A stretch of 64,000 bases of DNA from an uncultured Oscillospiraceae bacterium. Its GTDB lineage: Bacteria; Bacillota; Clostridia; Oscillospirales; Oscillospiraceae. Location of the stretch: contig CAKTOF010000001.1 in assembly GCA_934589675.1 (NCBI GenBank), positions 164,914 through 228,913 of the forward strand. Reading direction: 5' to 3'. The notes beneath the pieces were generated by a model that made no database searches, was not told the origin of the DNA, and worked only from the letters and a program-made list of their open reading frames with translations. Both the position numbers and the translations under genes were made by a program. Positions 1-7,925 of the stretch are shown here, piece after piece (position 1 is the first letter of the stretch; each line of letters begins with the position of its first letter).

Positions 1-833
1 ATCTCGGCCAGCCGAAGGCCGAGACGGGGCTCGGCGCGCGCAAGAGCGGCTGCTCGACCATCCTGCTCGCCGGAACGGATGCCGGCGGCACGCGCACGGA
101 CACGATCATGCTGTGTACGATCAACGCCTCCGAGCGCTCGGTCAGCCTGCTGTCCATCCCGCGCGACACGCTCGTCAATGACTCCTACTCCGTGCCGAAG
201 ATCAACGGCACCTACGGCGTCTACGGCGCCGGCGAGGCGGGCATGGAGGCGCTCATGACGGCCGTGGAAAAGCTCGTCGGCTTCCGGCCGGACGGCTACG
301 TCCTCGTCGACCTTGACGGCTTCGTCGACCTTGTCGACCTCATGGGCGGCGTGGAGTTCAACGTCCCGGTCGATATGCACTACTCCGACCCGGCGCAGAA
401 CCTGAACATCGACCTGAGCGCCGGCCTTCAGACGCTCGACGGCGAGCAGGCCATGGGCGTCGTGCGCTTCCGCTCCGGCTACGCGCTGGCCGACCTTGAG
501 CGCGTGAACGTCCAGCGCGCGTTTTTGTCCGCGTGCATGGATCAGTGGCTGACGGCCAAAAATATGCTCAAGGCGCCGCGCCTGCTGCCCGTCATTCTGG
601 AAAACGTCACAACGGACCTGTCAAGCGGCAATCTGCTCTGGTGCGCCGGCGCGCTCATGCGCTGCGACCGGTCGGACATCGCCACGGACACGCTGCCCGG
701 CAGCGCCATGTACTGGAACGGTGGGTCTTACTATGTCGTCTCCGCGTATGACACCGTCTCGCTCATCAACGAGCGCTACAATCCCTACACCGCCGACGTC
801 ACGATCTACGACCTCGACGTGCGGACGCCGTAA
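1..833 (+). CDS. LytR-CpsA-Psr (LCP) family protein, 5' truncated by window edge
   Basis: The reading frame is open from base 3, so the start lies upstream of the window. The visible part carries LCP hallmarks: an ILLAGTDAGGTRTDTIML segment followed by SLLSIPRDTLV, which contains the conserved Arg-Asp of the polyprenyl-phosphate site, then KINGTYGVYG and a GEQAMGVVRFR motif with further phosphate-binding arginines. LCP proteins transfer undecaprenyl-linked glycopolymers to peptidoglycan on the outer face of the membrane. The N-terminal membrane anchor expected for the family is not in view. A strong hairpin follows the stop. Family assignment is firm; the particular polymer transferred is unknown. 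Confidence 0.9.
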   Translation, partial: LGQPKAETGLGARKSGCSTILLAGTDAGGTRTDTIMLCTINASERSVSLLSIPRDTLVNDSYSVPKINGTYGVYGAGEAGMEALMTAVEKLVGFRPDGYVLVDLDGFVDLVDLMGGVEFNVPVDMHYSDPAQNLNIDLSAGLQTLDGEQAMGVVRFRSGYALADLERVNVQRAFLSACMDQWLTAKNMLKAPRLLPVILENVTTDLSSGNLLWCAGALMRCDRSDIATDTLPGSAMYWNGGSYYVVSAYDTVSLINERYNPYTADVTIYDLDVRTP

Positions 834-840
834 TTGGCCG

Positions 841-889
841 AAAATGACACGATCCCCGCGGAGCGATGCTCCGCGGGGATCATTTTTTG
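841..889. terminator. Bidirectional intrinsic terminator
   Basis: A perfect 14-bp GC-rich stem (851-864 with 868-881, three-base loop) is flanked by an A run on the left and a T run on the right. It can therefore end both the rightward LCP transcript and the leftward regulator transcript that converge here. Confidence 0.9.
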
Positions 890-894
890 TGTGT

Positions 895-2199
895 CTACCT
901 CTCGCTCTTCTCCCGGTCGGATTCGAGCAGGGCGGTGACCTGCTCGGGCGTGGCGTGCTCGCGCAGCTCTAAGATGAGGTAGCTGCACAGGATGTTGAGC
1001 GCGGCGCGCTCCTCCTCGTAGGGCAGCTCGAACAGCTCTGCGATGCGGCCGAGACGGTAGAGCAGCGTGTTGCGGTGGATGTTCAAAAGCGCGGCCGTCT
1101 GATCCTTGTTGTGCATGGTCATGCTGAAGGCGCGCATCGTCGCGTAATACTCCGTGCCGTGCGAGGCGTCATATTCGCGCATGGCCGTGACGGCCGGGTG
1201 GACGAACGTCTCGGGCTGCTCGTGCTCGAGCACGCTCAAGAAGATCGGCAGCGGCATGAGATCCATGAAAAACTGCTGCGTTCCAAGCTCAAGGCGCAGC
1301 GCCATCTGCGCGGTGAGCAGCGCCTGGCGGTAGTGCGGCCGCGTCTGCGTCAGGTCGTTAAAGCAGTTCGACACGCCCGAGACCATGTCGTGCTCGGTGA
1401 AATAGTCGAGGATCTTCCGGATGGAGCCCTCGGCTGCGGGCGTCAGATTGCCGTTGCGGCTGCGGCGGCGGACGCCGCCGACGAGCGTGACGATGCAGTT
1501 GTCATAGATGACGGCGATGATGTGGCGGTACATCTGGTGCAGCTGGCTGACGGCGTACTCGGCAAACGCGCGCTGCGACGCCTTCTGGCCGACGGGCGTG
1601 GCGATGACGGTGTACTCCGGCTCGATGGCCGCGCCAACGGCGTCGCGCGCAAGGCGCAGAAGATGCGGCGGCGAGACGGGGTCGATGAGATCCTGCAGCT
1701 TGGTCGTCAGCGACAGGTTCCAGCGCGACATGCCCTTCGTGCGGCTCTGGATCTTGATGCAGATCGCGTCGATGATGAGCCCGACGATCTTGAAATCCTC
1801 CTCGCGCAGCGGGATGTCGCCGAGGAAGACCATGACGTGGCCCTGCACGCGCTCGTCCAGAACGACCTCGCCGAAAATGCGCGGGCAGGCCGCGCACGAG
1901 CCGGTGTCGGCGTAGAAAATGGAGTAAAACTCCTTCTTTCCGGAGAGGAATTCATCCATGATGGCCCAGATGCGCTCGTGGCGCATGTCCTTTTTCTCGA
2001 CCATGTAGTCCCACGCCTCGTCGCCGATGGGCGTGCTCGGCACCATGGACACGACATGGAAATACTCGTCGGTGTAGAGCACCGGACAGCCGAAAATGCG
2101 GTAGGCCGCCTGCATGATGCGGTCCGTTCCCGGCTCGCGCACCGCGTCGAAAATGGCGCGGTACGCCTCGAGCAGGCGCTGCTCGCTCTCTGGGCTCAT
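895..2199 (-). CDS. CdaR/PucR-type helix-turn-helix regulator
   Basis: This is a 434-residue regulator. The C-terminus has the HTH_30 (PucR/CdaR) signature, with MHNKDQTAALLNIHRNTLLY and then RLGRIAELF. The long N-terminal and middle part is of the kind that senses small molecules in CdaR and PucR relatives. The start was placed at base 2199 because gaggtg sits just before that ATG; an in-frame ATG further upstream lacks a ribosome site. Family members control catabolism of sugar acids, purines, amino acids or aromatic compounds. The neighbours give no clear target, although the catabolic genes from 4.2 kb are candidates. A promoter is visible at 2276-2304. Confidence 0.82.
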   Translation of the reverse strand: MSPESEQRLLEAYRAIFDAVREPGTDRIMQAAYRIFGCPVLYTDEYFHVVSMVPSTPIGDEAWDYMVEKKDMRHERIWAIMDEFLSGKKEFYSIFYADTGSCAACPRIFGEVVLDERVQGHVMVFLGDIPLREEDFKIVGLIIDAICIKIQSRTKGMSRWNLSLTTKLQDLIDPVSPPHLLRLARDAVGAAIEPEYTVIATPVGQKASQRAFAEYAVSQLHQMYRHIIAVIYDNCIVTLVGGVRRRSRNGNLTPAAEGSIRKILDYFTEHDMVSGVSNCFNDLTQTRPHYRQALLTAQMALRLELGTQQFFMDLMPLPIFLSVLEHEQPETFVHPAVTAMREYDASHGTEYYATMRAFSMTMHNKDQTAALLNIHRNTLLYRLGRIAELFELPYEEERAALNILCSYLILELREHATPEQVTALLESDREKSER

Positions 2200-2275
2200 G
2201 GCGTTCACCTCGTTGATTTGCATAGTTTGCGGCGCATCTTTCGTGCCGTTTGACAAGAAATTGTGGTTTTTCTTT

Positions 2276-2304
2276 AGTATAATAGCACAAAGCGGAAAGC
2301 ACAA
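2276..2304 (-). promoter_or_regulatory. Sigma-A promoter for the CdaR-type regulator
   Basis: On the minus strand, TTGTGC and TATACT are separated by 17 bases, and the site lies about 75 bases upstream of the regulator start. Confidence 0.55.
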
Positions 2305-2375
2305 GCATTTTCTTCGCAAAGCGGAACGGCGGGAAAGGCACGCTTTCGGCCCCCATTGGTAAATTCCGAATAAAA

Positions 2376-2417
2376 GCAGGCAGCGCGCCGGGCGAACAGT
2401 CCCGGCGCGCTGCCTGC
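2376..2417 (-). terminator. Terminator of the DUF362 gene
   Basis: A perfect 17-bp stem (2376-2392 with 2401-2417, eight-base loop) lies directly after the DUF362 stop codon. It is followed on the minus strand by a short T run. Confidence 0.85.
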
Positions 2418-2421
2418 TTCT

Positions 2422-3573
2422 TTATACGCCTTTTCGGTTTGCGATCCGCGCGAGCGGGGCGCGGCGGACGCGCATGGCGCCCTTCGGGCAGAACTCCTGA
2501 CAGCAGAAGCAGCGGATGCAGGCGCTCCGGTCGATGACGGGCAGGCGGCCGCACATCTCGATGGCGCGCGCGGGGCAGATGCGGGCGCACTCGCCGCAGC
2601 CGACGCAGGATGCTTTGTCCGCCTGCGGCCGCGAGGCGAGCGCCGCGCGCAGAAAGCGCGAGACGACCTTGCCCATCGTGCCGCGGTATTCGTTTTCAAA
2701 CTGCGTCCCGCGCAGCGGGATGAGGCCGTAGTCCGGGATGAGAAAGCCGCCCAGCGGCTGCGAGCAGGCAAGCTCTTCCGCGCGCTCCGGGATGAGGCCG
2801 CGGCGGTGCGCGGCGGCGAGCGTCGGCACATCCTGCACGCCGAGGCCGATGAGCCTCGCGCACGCGAGGTCGAGCTTGTGCGGGCTGGCGCCTGCGAGCA
2901 GCGCGCCGATGTGGCGCGGCGTGCCCTGCGTCGGGCCGTTGCCCTCCATGCCCTCAACGGCGTCGCAGATGCAGATGCGCGGGCGGAAATACTCGTTCAG
3001 ATCGACGATCATGTCCGCAAAGCGCTCGGCCGTCGGATAGCGGAAGTGATATTCCGGCTTCGTCGTGCCGGGGATGACGCCGAACAGGTTCTTCGCCGCG
3101 GCCGTCATGCCCATCATGCCGTGCGTTTTGAGCTTGCAGAAGTCGATGATGGCGTCACTCTCGTCGAGGTACGCCGTGTAGACGAACTCGCGCGCCTCGA
3201 CGGCGTCGGGGAAGCGGGCGGTCTTCTGCCCGAAGTTGTCGTTGAGGCGCGCGCCGTACTTTTCGCATTCGCGCAGGCCGCACGCCGAGTAGATCCGCCC
3301 GACGTAGGCGGCGTTATAGAGCCCGCCGGGGCTGTCGCCGATGACGACGGACGCGCCGCGCGCAGTCAGCATCTCGCTGAGCGCGCAAAGCAGCGCCGGG
3401 TGCGTCGTGACGGCCGCCTCCGGCCGCTTGGCCGAGACGAGGTTCGCCTTGATGGCCACGCGCATGCCCGGCGTGACCCAGCTCAGCCCGCCAAACGGCG
3501 CGAGCACCTCGCCCAGCGCCCGCCGCACCTCCTCAGGCGAATAGTCGCGGCAGGCCGCGATGGCGACGTCCAT
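2422..3573 (-). CDS. DUF362 protein with C-terminal 2[4Fe-4S] ferredoxin domain
   Basis: The protein has 383 residues. Residues 1 to about 300 form a DUF362 domain, with the characteristic KANLVSAKRPEAAVTTHP and an internal IDFCKLKTHGMMGMTAAAKN. Residues 321-365 form a bacterial ferredoxin domain with two CxxCxxCxxxCP clusters (C323, C326, C329, C333 and C352, C355, C358, C362). The start is the ATG at 3573, preceded by gggggaga. DUF362-ferredoxin proteins are common in anaerobes and are thought to be electron-transfer or maturation proteins, but their reaction is not established. It has its own promoter and terminator, so it appears to be monocistronic. Confidence 0.88.
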   Translation of the reverse strand: MDVAIAACRDYSPEEVRRALGEVLAPFGGLSWVTPGMRVAIKANLVSAKRPEAAVTTHPALLCALSEMLTARGASVVIGDSPGGLYNAAYVGRIYSACGLRECEKYGARLNDNFGQKTARFPDAVEAREFVYTAYLDESDAIIDFCKLKTHGMMGMTAAAKNLFGVIPGTTKPEYHFRYPTAERFADMIVDLNEYFRPRICICDAVEGMEGNGPTQGTPRHIGALLAGASPHKLDLACARLIGLGVQDVPTLAAAHRRGLIPERAEELACSQPLGGFLIPDYGLIPLRGTQFENEYRGTMGKVVSRFLRAALASRPQADKASCVGCGECARICPARAIEMCGRLPVIDRSACIRCFCCQEFCPKGAMRVRRAPLARIANRKGV

Positions 3574-3617
3574 AGTTTTCTCCCCCTGCCCGGCCGTCCG
3601 GCCGCGTTTTTGTCCCA

Positions 3618-3646
3618 AGTATAGCAAGCTGCCCCGAAAAACACAA
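3618..3646 (-). promoter_or_regulatory. Sigma-A promoter for the DUF362 gene
   Basis: On the minus strand, TTGTGT and TATACT are spaced by 17 bases, about 45 bases upstream of the DUF362 start codon. The site lies just downstream of the terminator at 3658-3701, so the DUF362 gene is insulated from the unit above it. Confidence 0.65.
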
Positions 3647-3657
3647 GATGCGCCCGC

Positions 3658-3701
3658 AAAAACGAACCAGCCCCTCACCGCATACCGGTGAGGGGCTAGT
3701 T
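3658..3701 (-). terminator. Terminator of the orphan leftward unit
   Basis: A 16-bp stem with one mismatch (3665-3680 with 3686-3701, five-base loop) is followed on the minus strand by five T residues. No annotated gene ends here. It begins one base after the stop of a tiny minus-strand ORF, MDPIIQN (ATG at 3719). Confidence 0.75.
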
Positions 3702-4013
3702 CTGGATGATCGGGTCCATGGTTACGCTCACTTTCTTCAGTTTGTCCGGTGCTTCTTCGGCTGATCAGGCCGCCATATGGCCGGTTTGCCTTCGCGTGGT
3801 CTCTCGTCATTCTGCCGGCCGCCGGTATCCGTGCTTCGGATCTATTTCATACATCGGCCCGATGAACTGAACTTCGCTCTGGCAAGTTCCAAAGATTCCG
3901 CACAACGTCTTTTCTCTCAATCGGCTGATGCTGCGGGCGCGCCGCGCATCATGTCGGGACTGTACTTTGGACTCACCCCTTTCCGAAGAGATTGGATCGC
4001 GATCTCTCTTTGT
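3665..4013 (-). ncRNA. Candidate ~355-nt transcript without an intact ORF
   Basis: A strong leftward promoter (4020-4048) and an intrinsic terminator (3658-3701) bracket about 355 bases that hold no intact ORF with a ribosome site. The minus strand shows local hairpins, for example one at the 5' end and one around a GAACTT/AAGTTC pair. It also shows frame-broken protein-like stretches ending in KLKKVSVTMDPIIQN, so a degraded gene is the main alternative. It does not contain the obvious signatures of tmRNA, RNase P RNA or SRP RNA. The rest of the 3574-4227 gap holds the promoters listed separately. Confidence 0.35.
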
Positions 4014-4019
4014 GTCTAT

Positions 4020-4048
4020 AATATACAACGAGGGTACGGTTTTGTAAA
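4020..4048 (-). promoter_or_regulatory. Strong leftward sigma-A promoter with no gene
   Basis: On the minus strand, TTTACA and TATATT are separated by exactly 17 bases in an AT-rich stretch. The predicted start is near 4013 and points away from the hydratase gene at 4228. Confidence 0.6.
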
Positions 4049-4157
4049 TTGGCATTGTGTAAAATAAACAAGTTTCAATTTTGTACACGTTGCTCATACC
4101 TGCCGATCTGCACAATTTATCAGCAACGGATTTGTAGGAAATGTGGGCGGCCGCCCC

Positions 4158-4187
4158 TTGTGCCGCGCCGCGCCGCTCTGGTAAAAT
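4158..4187 (+). promoter_or_regulatory. Promoter for the first hydratase gene
   Basis: TTGTGC and TAAAAT are spaced by 18 bases. The site lies about 40 bases before the start codon and upstream of the ribosome site gagaggag. Confidence 0.5.
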
Positions 4188-4227
4188 AGAAGATAGCATT
4201 TGAATGCAAACAGAGAGGAGCTGTCCC

Positions 4228-5637
4228 ATGAGCGATTTTATCACCCGCTATCCCAACCAGTTTGACGAGCGCGAAAAGCCGTATTATGACCAGTACGCCG
4301 CCGCGTGCCGTGCCGTGAACGAGCGCGGCCCCATCGACGTCCGCGCCCTCGTATCCGGCACGCTGCCGGAGGGCACGCCGGGCGTCGGCCCCGTCATCCA
4401 CCTGACGGACGAGCTCGTCGCGTACTTCAACAGCAAGTATAACCCCTTCGACCCGCTCTACAACGACGCCGCTTACGCCAAGGCCGCCGGCTTTGACGGC
4501 GTCCCGGCCATTATGACCATCGCCGCCTACGACGACGCCTACCTCATGCCCATCCCGCACGAGGCGCGCGACGTCATGCTCGTCGCCGGCCTCAACCACT
4601 CCGTGACGAGCCACCGGCCCATCTACGCCGGCGATACGCTCTACCTCGTCGTGAACGAGCGCCGCTGGAAGGACATCACGCCCGAGTCCGGCAGCGACTA
4701 CCGCACCATCGCCATGACGTACAGCGGCGAGATCTACAACCAGCGCGGCGAGCTGACAAACTCCGTCGTCTTCCGCGTGCGTGAGAACCTCAAAACATAC
4801 AAGCCGGAGTGCAGGCCCGCCGAGTTCGCCCCGTGGGAGGGCCCGGCCTGGGGCCGCCGCGAAGATCATAAATACACGGACGAGGACTGGCAGAAGATCT
4901 GCGAGATCTGGGAAAAAGAGTCCATCCGCGGCGATACGCCGCTGTACTACGAGGACGTGAGCGTCGGCGACGAGCCGGCCTGGACGCTCGACGGGCCGAT
5001 CGACGACACGGTCGAGCCCATCCCGTTCTGGGGCTGCGGCCTCGGCGGCAGCCGGACGCTCAAGCGCGAGATCCTCGACCCGGCCGTGCGCGCGAACATG
5101 AAGCGCAACCCGTATGACGGCATCTACCGTCTGGAAAAGCGCTCGATGAGCTACCCGGCCTGGCCGGACAGCGTCCGGCTGTGGGACAAGGCGTTCCAGC
5201 CGCACAACCCGCTCGAGTACACGTCGTTTGCCGAAAATGATGACCCCATGTGCGTCCCGCCCGAGCGCGCGATGCTCATCAACTACGTCTCGCGCGACTT
5301 TGCCATCCGCCACTTCACGAACTGGATGGGCGACCATGGCTTCCTCAAGAACATCAGCTGGGGCATCATGCCGAACGAGACGATGCACCACTACGGCTAC
5401 GACCTGCCGCCGCAGGAGGACGCCGTCGACTTCCTCGAGATGTTCCCCGACAAGCACGGCAAGTGCCTGCATCACCCGATGGAGCGCGACGTGCTCATCG
5501 TCAAGTCCCGCGTGTACGAAAAGCACATCGTAGACGGCGAGCCGCTCGTCGAATTCGGCTGGTGGGTCGAGGACATCCTCGGCAACATGATGGAAGAGGG
5601 CCGCGCGACCGTGCGCCTCCCTCTCCGCGAGAAATAA
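4228..5637 (+). CDS. MaoC-like double-hotdog hydratase/dehydratase, paralog 1
   Basis: The 469-residue protein resembles acyl dehydratases of the FAS1-like/MaoC group, with two hotdog halves. The N-terminal half includes YNPFDPLYNDAAYAKAAGF, the position-marking segment that all three paralogs in this window share, followed by GLNHSVTSHRPIYAGDTLYL, a typical hotdog strand-turn. The C-terminal half holds NETMHHYGYDLPPQ. The ATG at 4228 is preceded by gagaggag. MaoC-type enzymes add or remove water across C=C bonds, usually of CoA thioesters. No CoA ligase is adjacent, so the substrate form is unknown. It has its own promoter and terminator. The paralogs are at 45696 and 57545. Confidence 0.75.
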   Translation: MSDFITRYPNQFDEREKPYYDQYAAACRAVNERGPIDVRALVSGTLPEGTPGVGPVIHLTDELVAYFNSKYNPFDPLYNDAAYAKAAGFDGVPAIMTIAAYDDAYLMPIPHEARDVMLVAGLNHSVTSHRPIYAGDTLYLVVNERRWKDITPESGSDYRTIAMTYSGEIYNQRGELTNSVVFRVRENLKTYKPECRPAEFAPWEGPAWGRREDHKYTDEDWQKICEIWEKESIRGDTPLYYEDVSVGDEPAWTLDGPIDDTVEPIPFWGCGLGGSRTLKREILDPAVRANMKRNPYDGIYRLEKRSMSYPAWPDSVRLWDKAFQPHNPLEYTSFAENDDPMCVPPERAMLINYVSRDFAIRHFTNWMGDHGFLKNISWGIMPNETMHHYGYDLPPQEDAVDFLEMFPDKHGKCLHHPMERDVLIVKSRVYEKHIVDGEPLVEFGWWVEDILGNMMEEGRATVRLPLREK

Positions 5638-5643
5638 GGCCAC

Positions 5644-5677
5644 AGGCTCCGCGCCGGCACAGGCGCGGAGCCTTTTT
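5644..5677 (+). terminator. Terminator after hydratase paralog 1
   Basis: A perfect 12-bp stem (5644-5655 with 5662-5673) is followed by a run of T residues. Confidence 0.88.
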
Positions 5678-5743
5678 CGGCCGAAAAGGCGCGGTTTTGC
5701 GGGTACGGGCGCGAAAATCACAGCCGATTCGGCCATTTGACGC

Positions 5744-5772
5744 TTTACATTTCAGCAGGCATAGATTAGCAT
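5744..5772 (+). promoter_or_regulatory. Possible promoter for the PhlG-family hydrolase
   Basis: TTTACA and TAGCAT are spaced by 17 bases. The -10 is weak. An overlapping TTGACG eleven bases upstream is an alternative -35. The upstream terminator implies that the hydrolase needs its own promoter. Confidence 0.35.
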
Positions 5773-5803
5773 GGTAAGCAAGACACGCACAGGAGGAATC
5801 AGC

Positions 5804-6586
5804 ATGGTCGCACTTACACCGGAGGCAAAGACGCTTCCCTACGTCAAATATTTCTATCAGGATCTGGCGCCCATCGCGCCGGAAAAGCTCGCCATCTGGC
5901 AGGGGCCGATGGCAGACCCGGCGCTTGCCACGCCGCTTGAAGGCCGCAACGACTTTCTGCGCGGCAATGTGAAGCTCGAGGTCGGCTTCACCGTCGCGCC
6001 GAACGGGACGGGCTTTGTCGCCAACCGCACGTTTATGCCCGGCGTCACGCCGGAGATGTTCTACTGGTGGTTCGCCTGGCACTGCGTCGGCCCGGATCTG
6101 CGCTATCAGCTCTGGGACCACGACGACCACTATCAGGCCCGCGCCATGGACCCGGACTATGTGCTCGACCCGGCCGTCCCGCTCGAGCAGAAGACCTGGG
6201 GCGTCACGCATGACATCATCGAGGACATCGGCCTCGGCGTCGACCCGCTCAGGCTCACGTTTTTCAAGCCGTCCGACCTCGGCTACGACATGATCCTGAT
6301 CGGCACGGACGCGTGCGCGGGGCTCGTCTGCGCCGTCGGCGTGAGCGGCTCGCCGGCCGTCATGACGCACAAGGTCGTCCCCGGCGAGGGCGGCGTCACG
6401 CTCTGCTCGCACTTCTGGATGGGCTATGGCCTCGGCGAGGACGGGCAGCTTATCAAGGTCGTCCCCGACGGCGCCTCCGTCCCCGAGGCATTCCCGCGCG
6501 CCCTGTTCGGCCACTGCATCAAGGAGTTTACGAATCTCGCCGCGATTTTGCCGAGGATCTACGCGGAGGAAAAGGACAACTGGTGA
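5804..6586 (+). CDS. DAPG/phloretin hydrolase (PhlG/Phy) family C-C hydrolase
   Basis: The 260-residue protein matches the DAPG hydrolase family. These are metal-dependent enzymes that cleave an aryl-acyl C-C bond, as in 2,4-diacetylphloroglucinol (PhlG) or the dihydrochalcone phloretin (Phy). Residues in the expected metal-ligand pattern are all present: H109, E140, H237 and E241. As I recall the Phy ligands (H123, E154, H251, E255), the spacings 31, 97 and 4 match exactly. RYQLWDHDDHYQ surrounds H109 and GHCIKEF holds the C-terminal pair. The start at 5804 is set by aggagg five bases away; an in-frame ATG at 5771 has no such site. It lies between two terminators, so it is monocistronic. Other ring-acyl substrates are possible. 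Confidence 0.85.
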   Translation: MVALTPEAKTLPYVKYFYQDLAPIAPEKLAIWQGPMADPALATPLEGRNDFLRGNVKLEVGFTVAPNGTGFVANRTFMPGVTPEMFYWWFAWHCVGPDLRYQLWDHDDHYQARAMDPDYVLDPAVPLEQKTWGVTHDIIEDIGLGVDPLRLTFFKPSDLGYDMILIGTDACAGLVCAVGVSGSPAVMTHKVVPGEGGVTLCSHFWMGYGLGEDGQLIKVVPDGASVPEAFPRALFGHCIKEFTNLAAILPRIYAEEKDNW

Positions 6587-6594
6587 AGAAAGAG

Positions 6595-6625
6595 ACCGCG
6601 CGCCGCTCGGGCGCGCGGTTTTTTT
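6595..6625 (+). terminator. Terminator of the PhlG-family gene
   Basis: A 10-bp GC stem (6595-6604 with 6610-6619) is followed by seven T residues. I see no gene between here and 6784; a small GC hairpin near 6675 is the only structure. Confidence 0.9.
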
Positions 6626-6784
6626 GCATGTGGCTGGAGAAGAGAAGCCCGCGCCCATCCCAAAGGCCGCAGGGCGGGATGACCCCATCCCGCCGTATGT
6701 GCGCACCGATTGCGGCGCGCAGTAAAATAGAATGTCATTCTGTTTTGGCGCTGGCTTCCAATTGGCCTCACCGACAATCAAAAT

Positions 6785-6818
6785 AGCACACGCCGGGTCT
6801 TGCGACCCGGCGTGTGCT
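6785..6818 (-). terminator. Terminator of the NUDIX-thioesterase operon
   Basis: A perfect 15-bp stem (6785-6799 with 6804-6818, four-base loop) lies ten bases beyond the thioesterase stop and is followed on the minus strand by TATTTT. Confidence 0.88.
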
Positions 6819-6828
6819 GCATTCTGGT

Positions 6829-7230
6829 TCATCGGGCGGCCATCCGCGACAGCTCCACCGTCCCGTCGGCGAGGAGCTCCCCATCCTCGCTGCGGATGTC
6901 GATGTGGACAAACAGCGCGCGGCGGCCGCGGCGGAGCGTCGTGCCGGTGGCGAGGATCGTGCCGGAGGCGACGTTGCTGAGGAAGCTGATGTGGCCGCTC
7001 TGCGTGACATAGTCCGTGCCGTCGGCGCGGGCGGTGACGCCGGCGACGCAGTCGGCCAGCGCGTAGAGAAGGCCGCCGTGGACCGTGCCGTGCAGATTGC
7101 GCGACTCCGGACGGATCTCAAGGCGCACCGTGCTTTTTTCCGGCCCGGCCTCGATGAGCTCAATGTGGTTGTAGGCCATAAACGGGTTATTATTCGCATA
7201 GCCCTCAAAATCATGGACGTTGATCTCCAT
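6829..7230 (-). CDS. PaaI-type hotdog thioesterase
   Basis: At 133 residues it is the usual size for a single hotdog PaaI/YbgC-like thioesterase. The family signature is clear: NLHGTVHGGLLYALADCVAG, with the HGG turn and the catalytic acidic residue in the ALAD segment. Such enzymes hydrolyse acyl- or aryl-CoA thioesters in the cytoplasm. Its ATG at 7230 overlaps the stop of the upstream NUDIX gene by one base, so the two are translationally coupled. Together with the hydratases it suggests CoA-ester chemistry, but the acyl group cannot be inferred. Confidence 0.85.
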   Translation of the reverse strand: MEINVHDFEGYANNNPFMAYNHIELIEAGPEKSTVRLEIRPESRNLHGTVHGGLLYALADCVAGVTARADGTDYVTQSGHISFLSNVASGTILATGTTLRRGRRALFVHIDIRSEDGELLADGTVELSRMAAR

Positions 7231-7790
7231 TATTTTATCTCCCCTTTTGCAAGCTGCGGCATCAGCATCCGCAGCTCCTCTTCATAGACGCAGTTTGCCG
7301 GCTCGCCGCTGCGCGCCATGGCAAGGCACGCATCAAGGTCCATCCAGCGCACCGATTCGACCTCGGTTGCCTGCAAATTCAGCGCATCCGGCTCCACGTC
7401 GCGCCAGAGCAGAAAAACGCGGCTGACCTGATCGTCGCAGAACGGCCTTCCGTGGAAGCTCGCCTGAAGCTGAAAGCTCCGCAGGCCGCAGTCGAGAAGC
7501 TCGTCCGGCCGCGCCGTGAGGCCGAGCTCCTCTTTCAATTCGCGCAGCGCGGACGGGACATCGTCCTGCCCCGCCGGGATGTGGCCGGCGCTTGAAATAT
7601 CATAGCAGCCGGGGTGCGAATCCTTGTTCCGGCTTCGCTTCTGCAATAAAAGCTCCGCTTTTCCATCCCGCATCCGTGCGAGCCAGACGTGCGCCGTCCG
7701 GTGGCGGATGCCGAGCCGGTGCGCGGTCTCGCGGTCGACCGTTTTCCCGGTCGGGACGCCGTTTTCGTCGACGATGTCGAGAAGCTCCAT
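7230..7790 (-). CDS. NUDIX hydrolase (IDI-like)
   Basis: The 186-residue protein carries a Nudix box, starting at GHIPAGQDDVPSALRE and ending LKEELGL. The first Glu of the Gx5Ex7REUxEExGU consensus is Gln here, while the RExxEE core that binds the metal is intact. The N-terminus (LLDIVDENGVPTGKTVDRE) and the TAHVWL segment resemble isopentenyl-diphosphate isomerase-like NUDIX proteins. It probably hydrolyses a nucleoside-diphosphate-linked or isoprenoid diphosphate metabolite; the substrate is not predictable. A near-consensus promoter lies just upstream, and the gene is coupled to the thioesterase. Confidence 0.88.
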   Translation of the reverse strand: MELLDIVDENGVPTGKTVDRETAHRLGIRHRTAHVWLARMRDGKAELLLQKRSRNKDSHPGCYDISSAGHIPAGQDDVPSALRELKEELGLTARPDELLDCGLRSFQLQASFHGRPFCDDQVSRVFLLWRDVEPDALNLQATEVESVRWMDLDACLAMARSGEPANCVYEEELRMLMPQLAKGEIK

Positions 7791-7814
7791 GCCGTCTCCC
7801 CTTCTTTCCGGCCT

Positions 7815-7843
7815 ATTATACCCGCAGGACTTTCCCTTGTAAA
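7815..7843 (-). promoter_or_regulatory. Sigma-A promoter of the NUDIX-thioesterase operon
   Basis: On the minus strand, TTTACA and a perfect TATAAT are separated by 17 bases, about 25 bases before the start codon. Confidence 0.75.
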
Positions 7844-7849
7844 GTGCCA

Positions 7850-7877
7850 GAACGCCGCCCTCCGAGAGGCGGCGTTC
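7850..7877 (-). terminator. Hairpin at the end of importer operon 1
   Basis: A 10-bp stem (7850-7859 with 7868-7877) lies about 50 bases past the last SnoaL gene. There is no long T run on the minus strand, so it is a weak or processing-type end. Confidence 0.4.
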
Positions 7878-7925
7878 CGGCTTGGGTGTATGAAAGAAGA
7901 AACTCAGGGCAGGGTCTGCGCTGAC

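Noticed and set aside
3807..4244. 145-codon minus-strand ORF in the 3.6-4.2 kb gap
   Set aside because: It starts inside the coding start of the hydratase on the opposite strand, upstream of the detected promoter, and has no ribosome site. Parts may belong to a degraded gene, so the region is listed as a candidate transcript instead.
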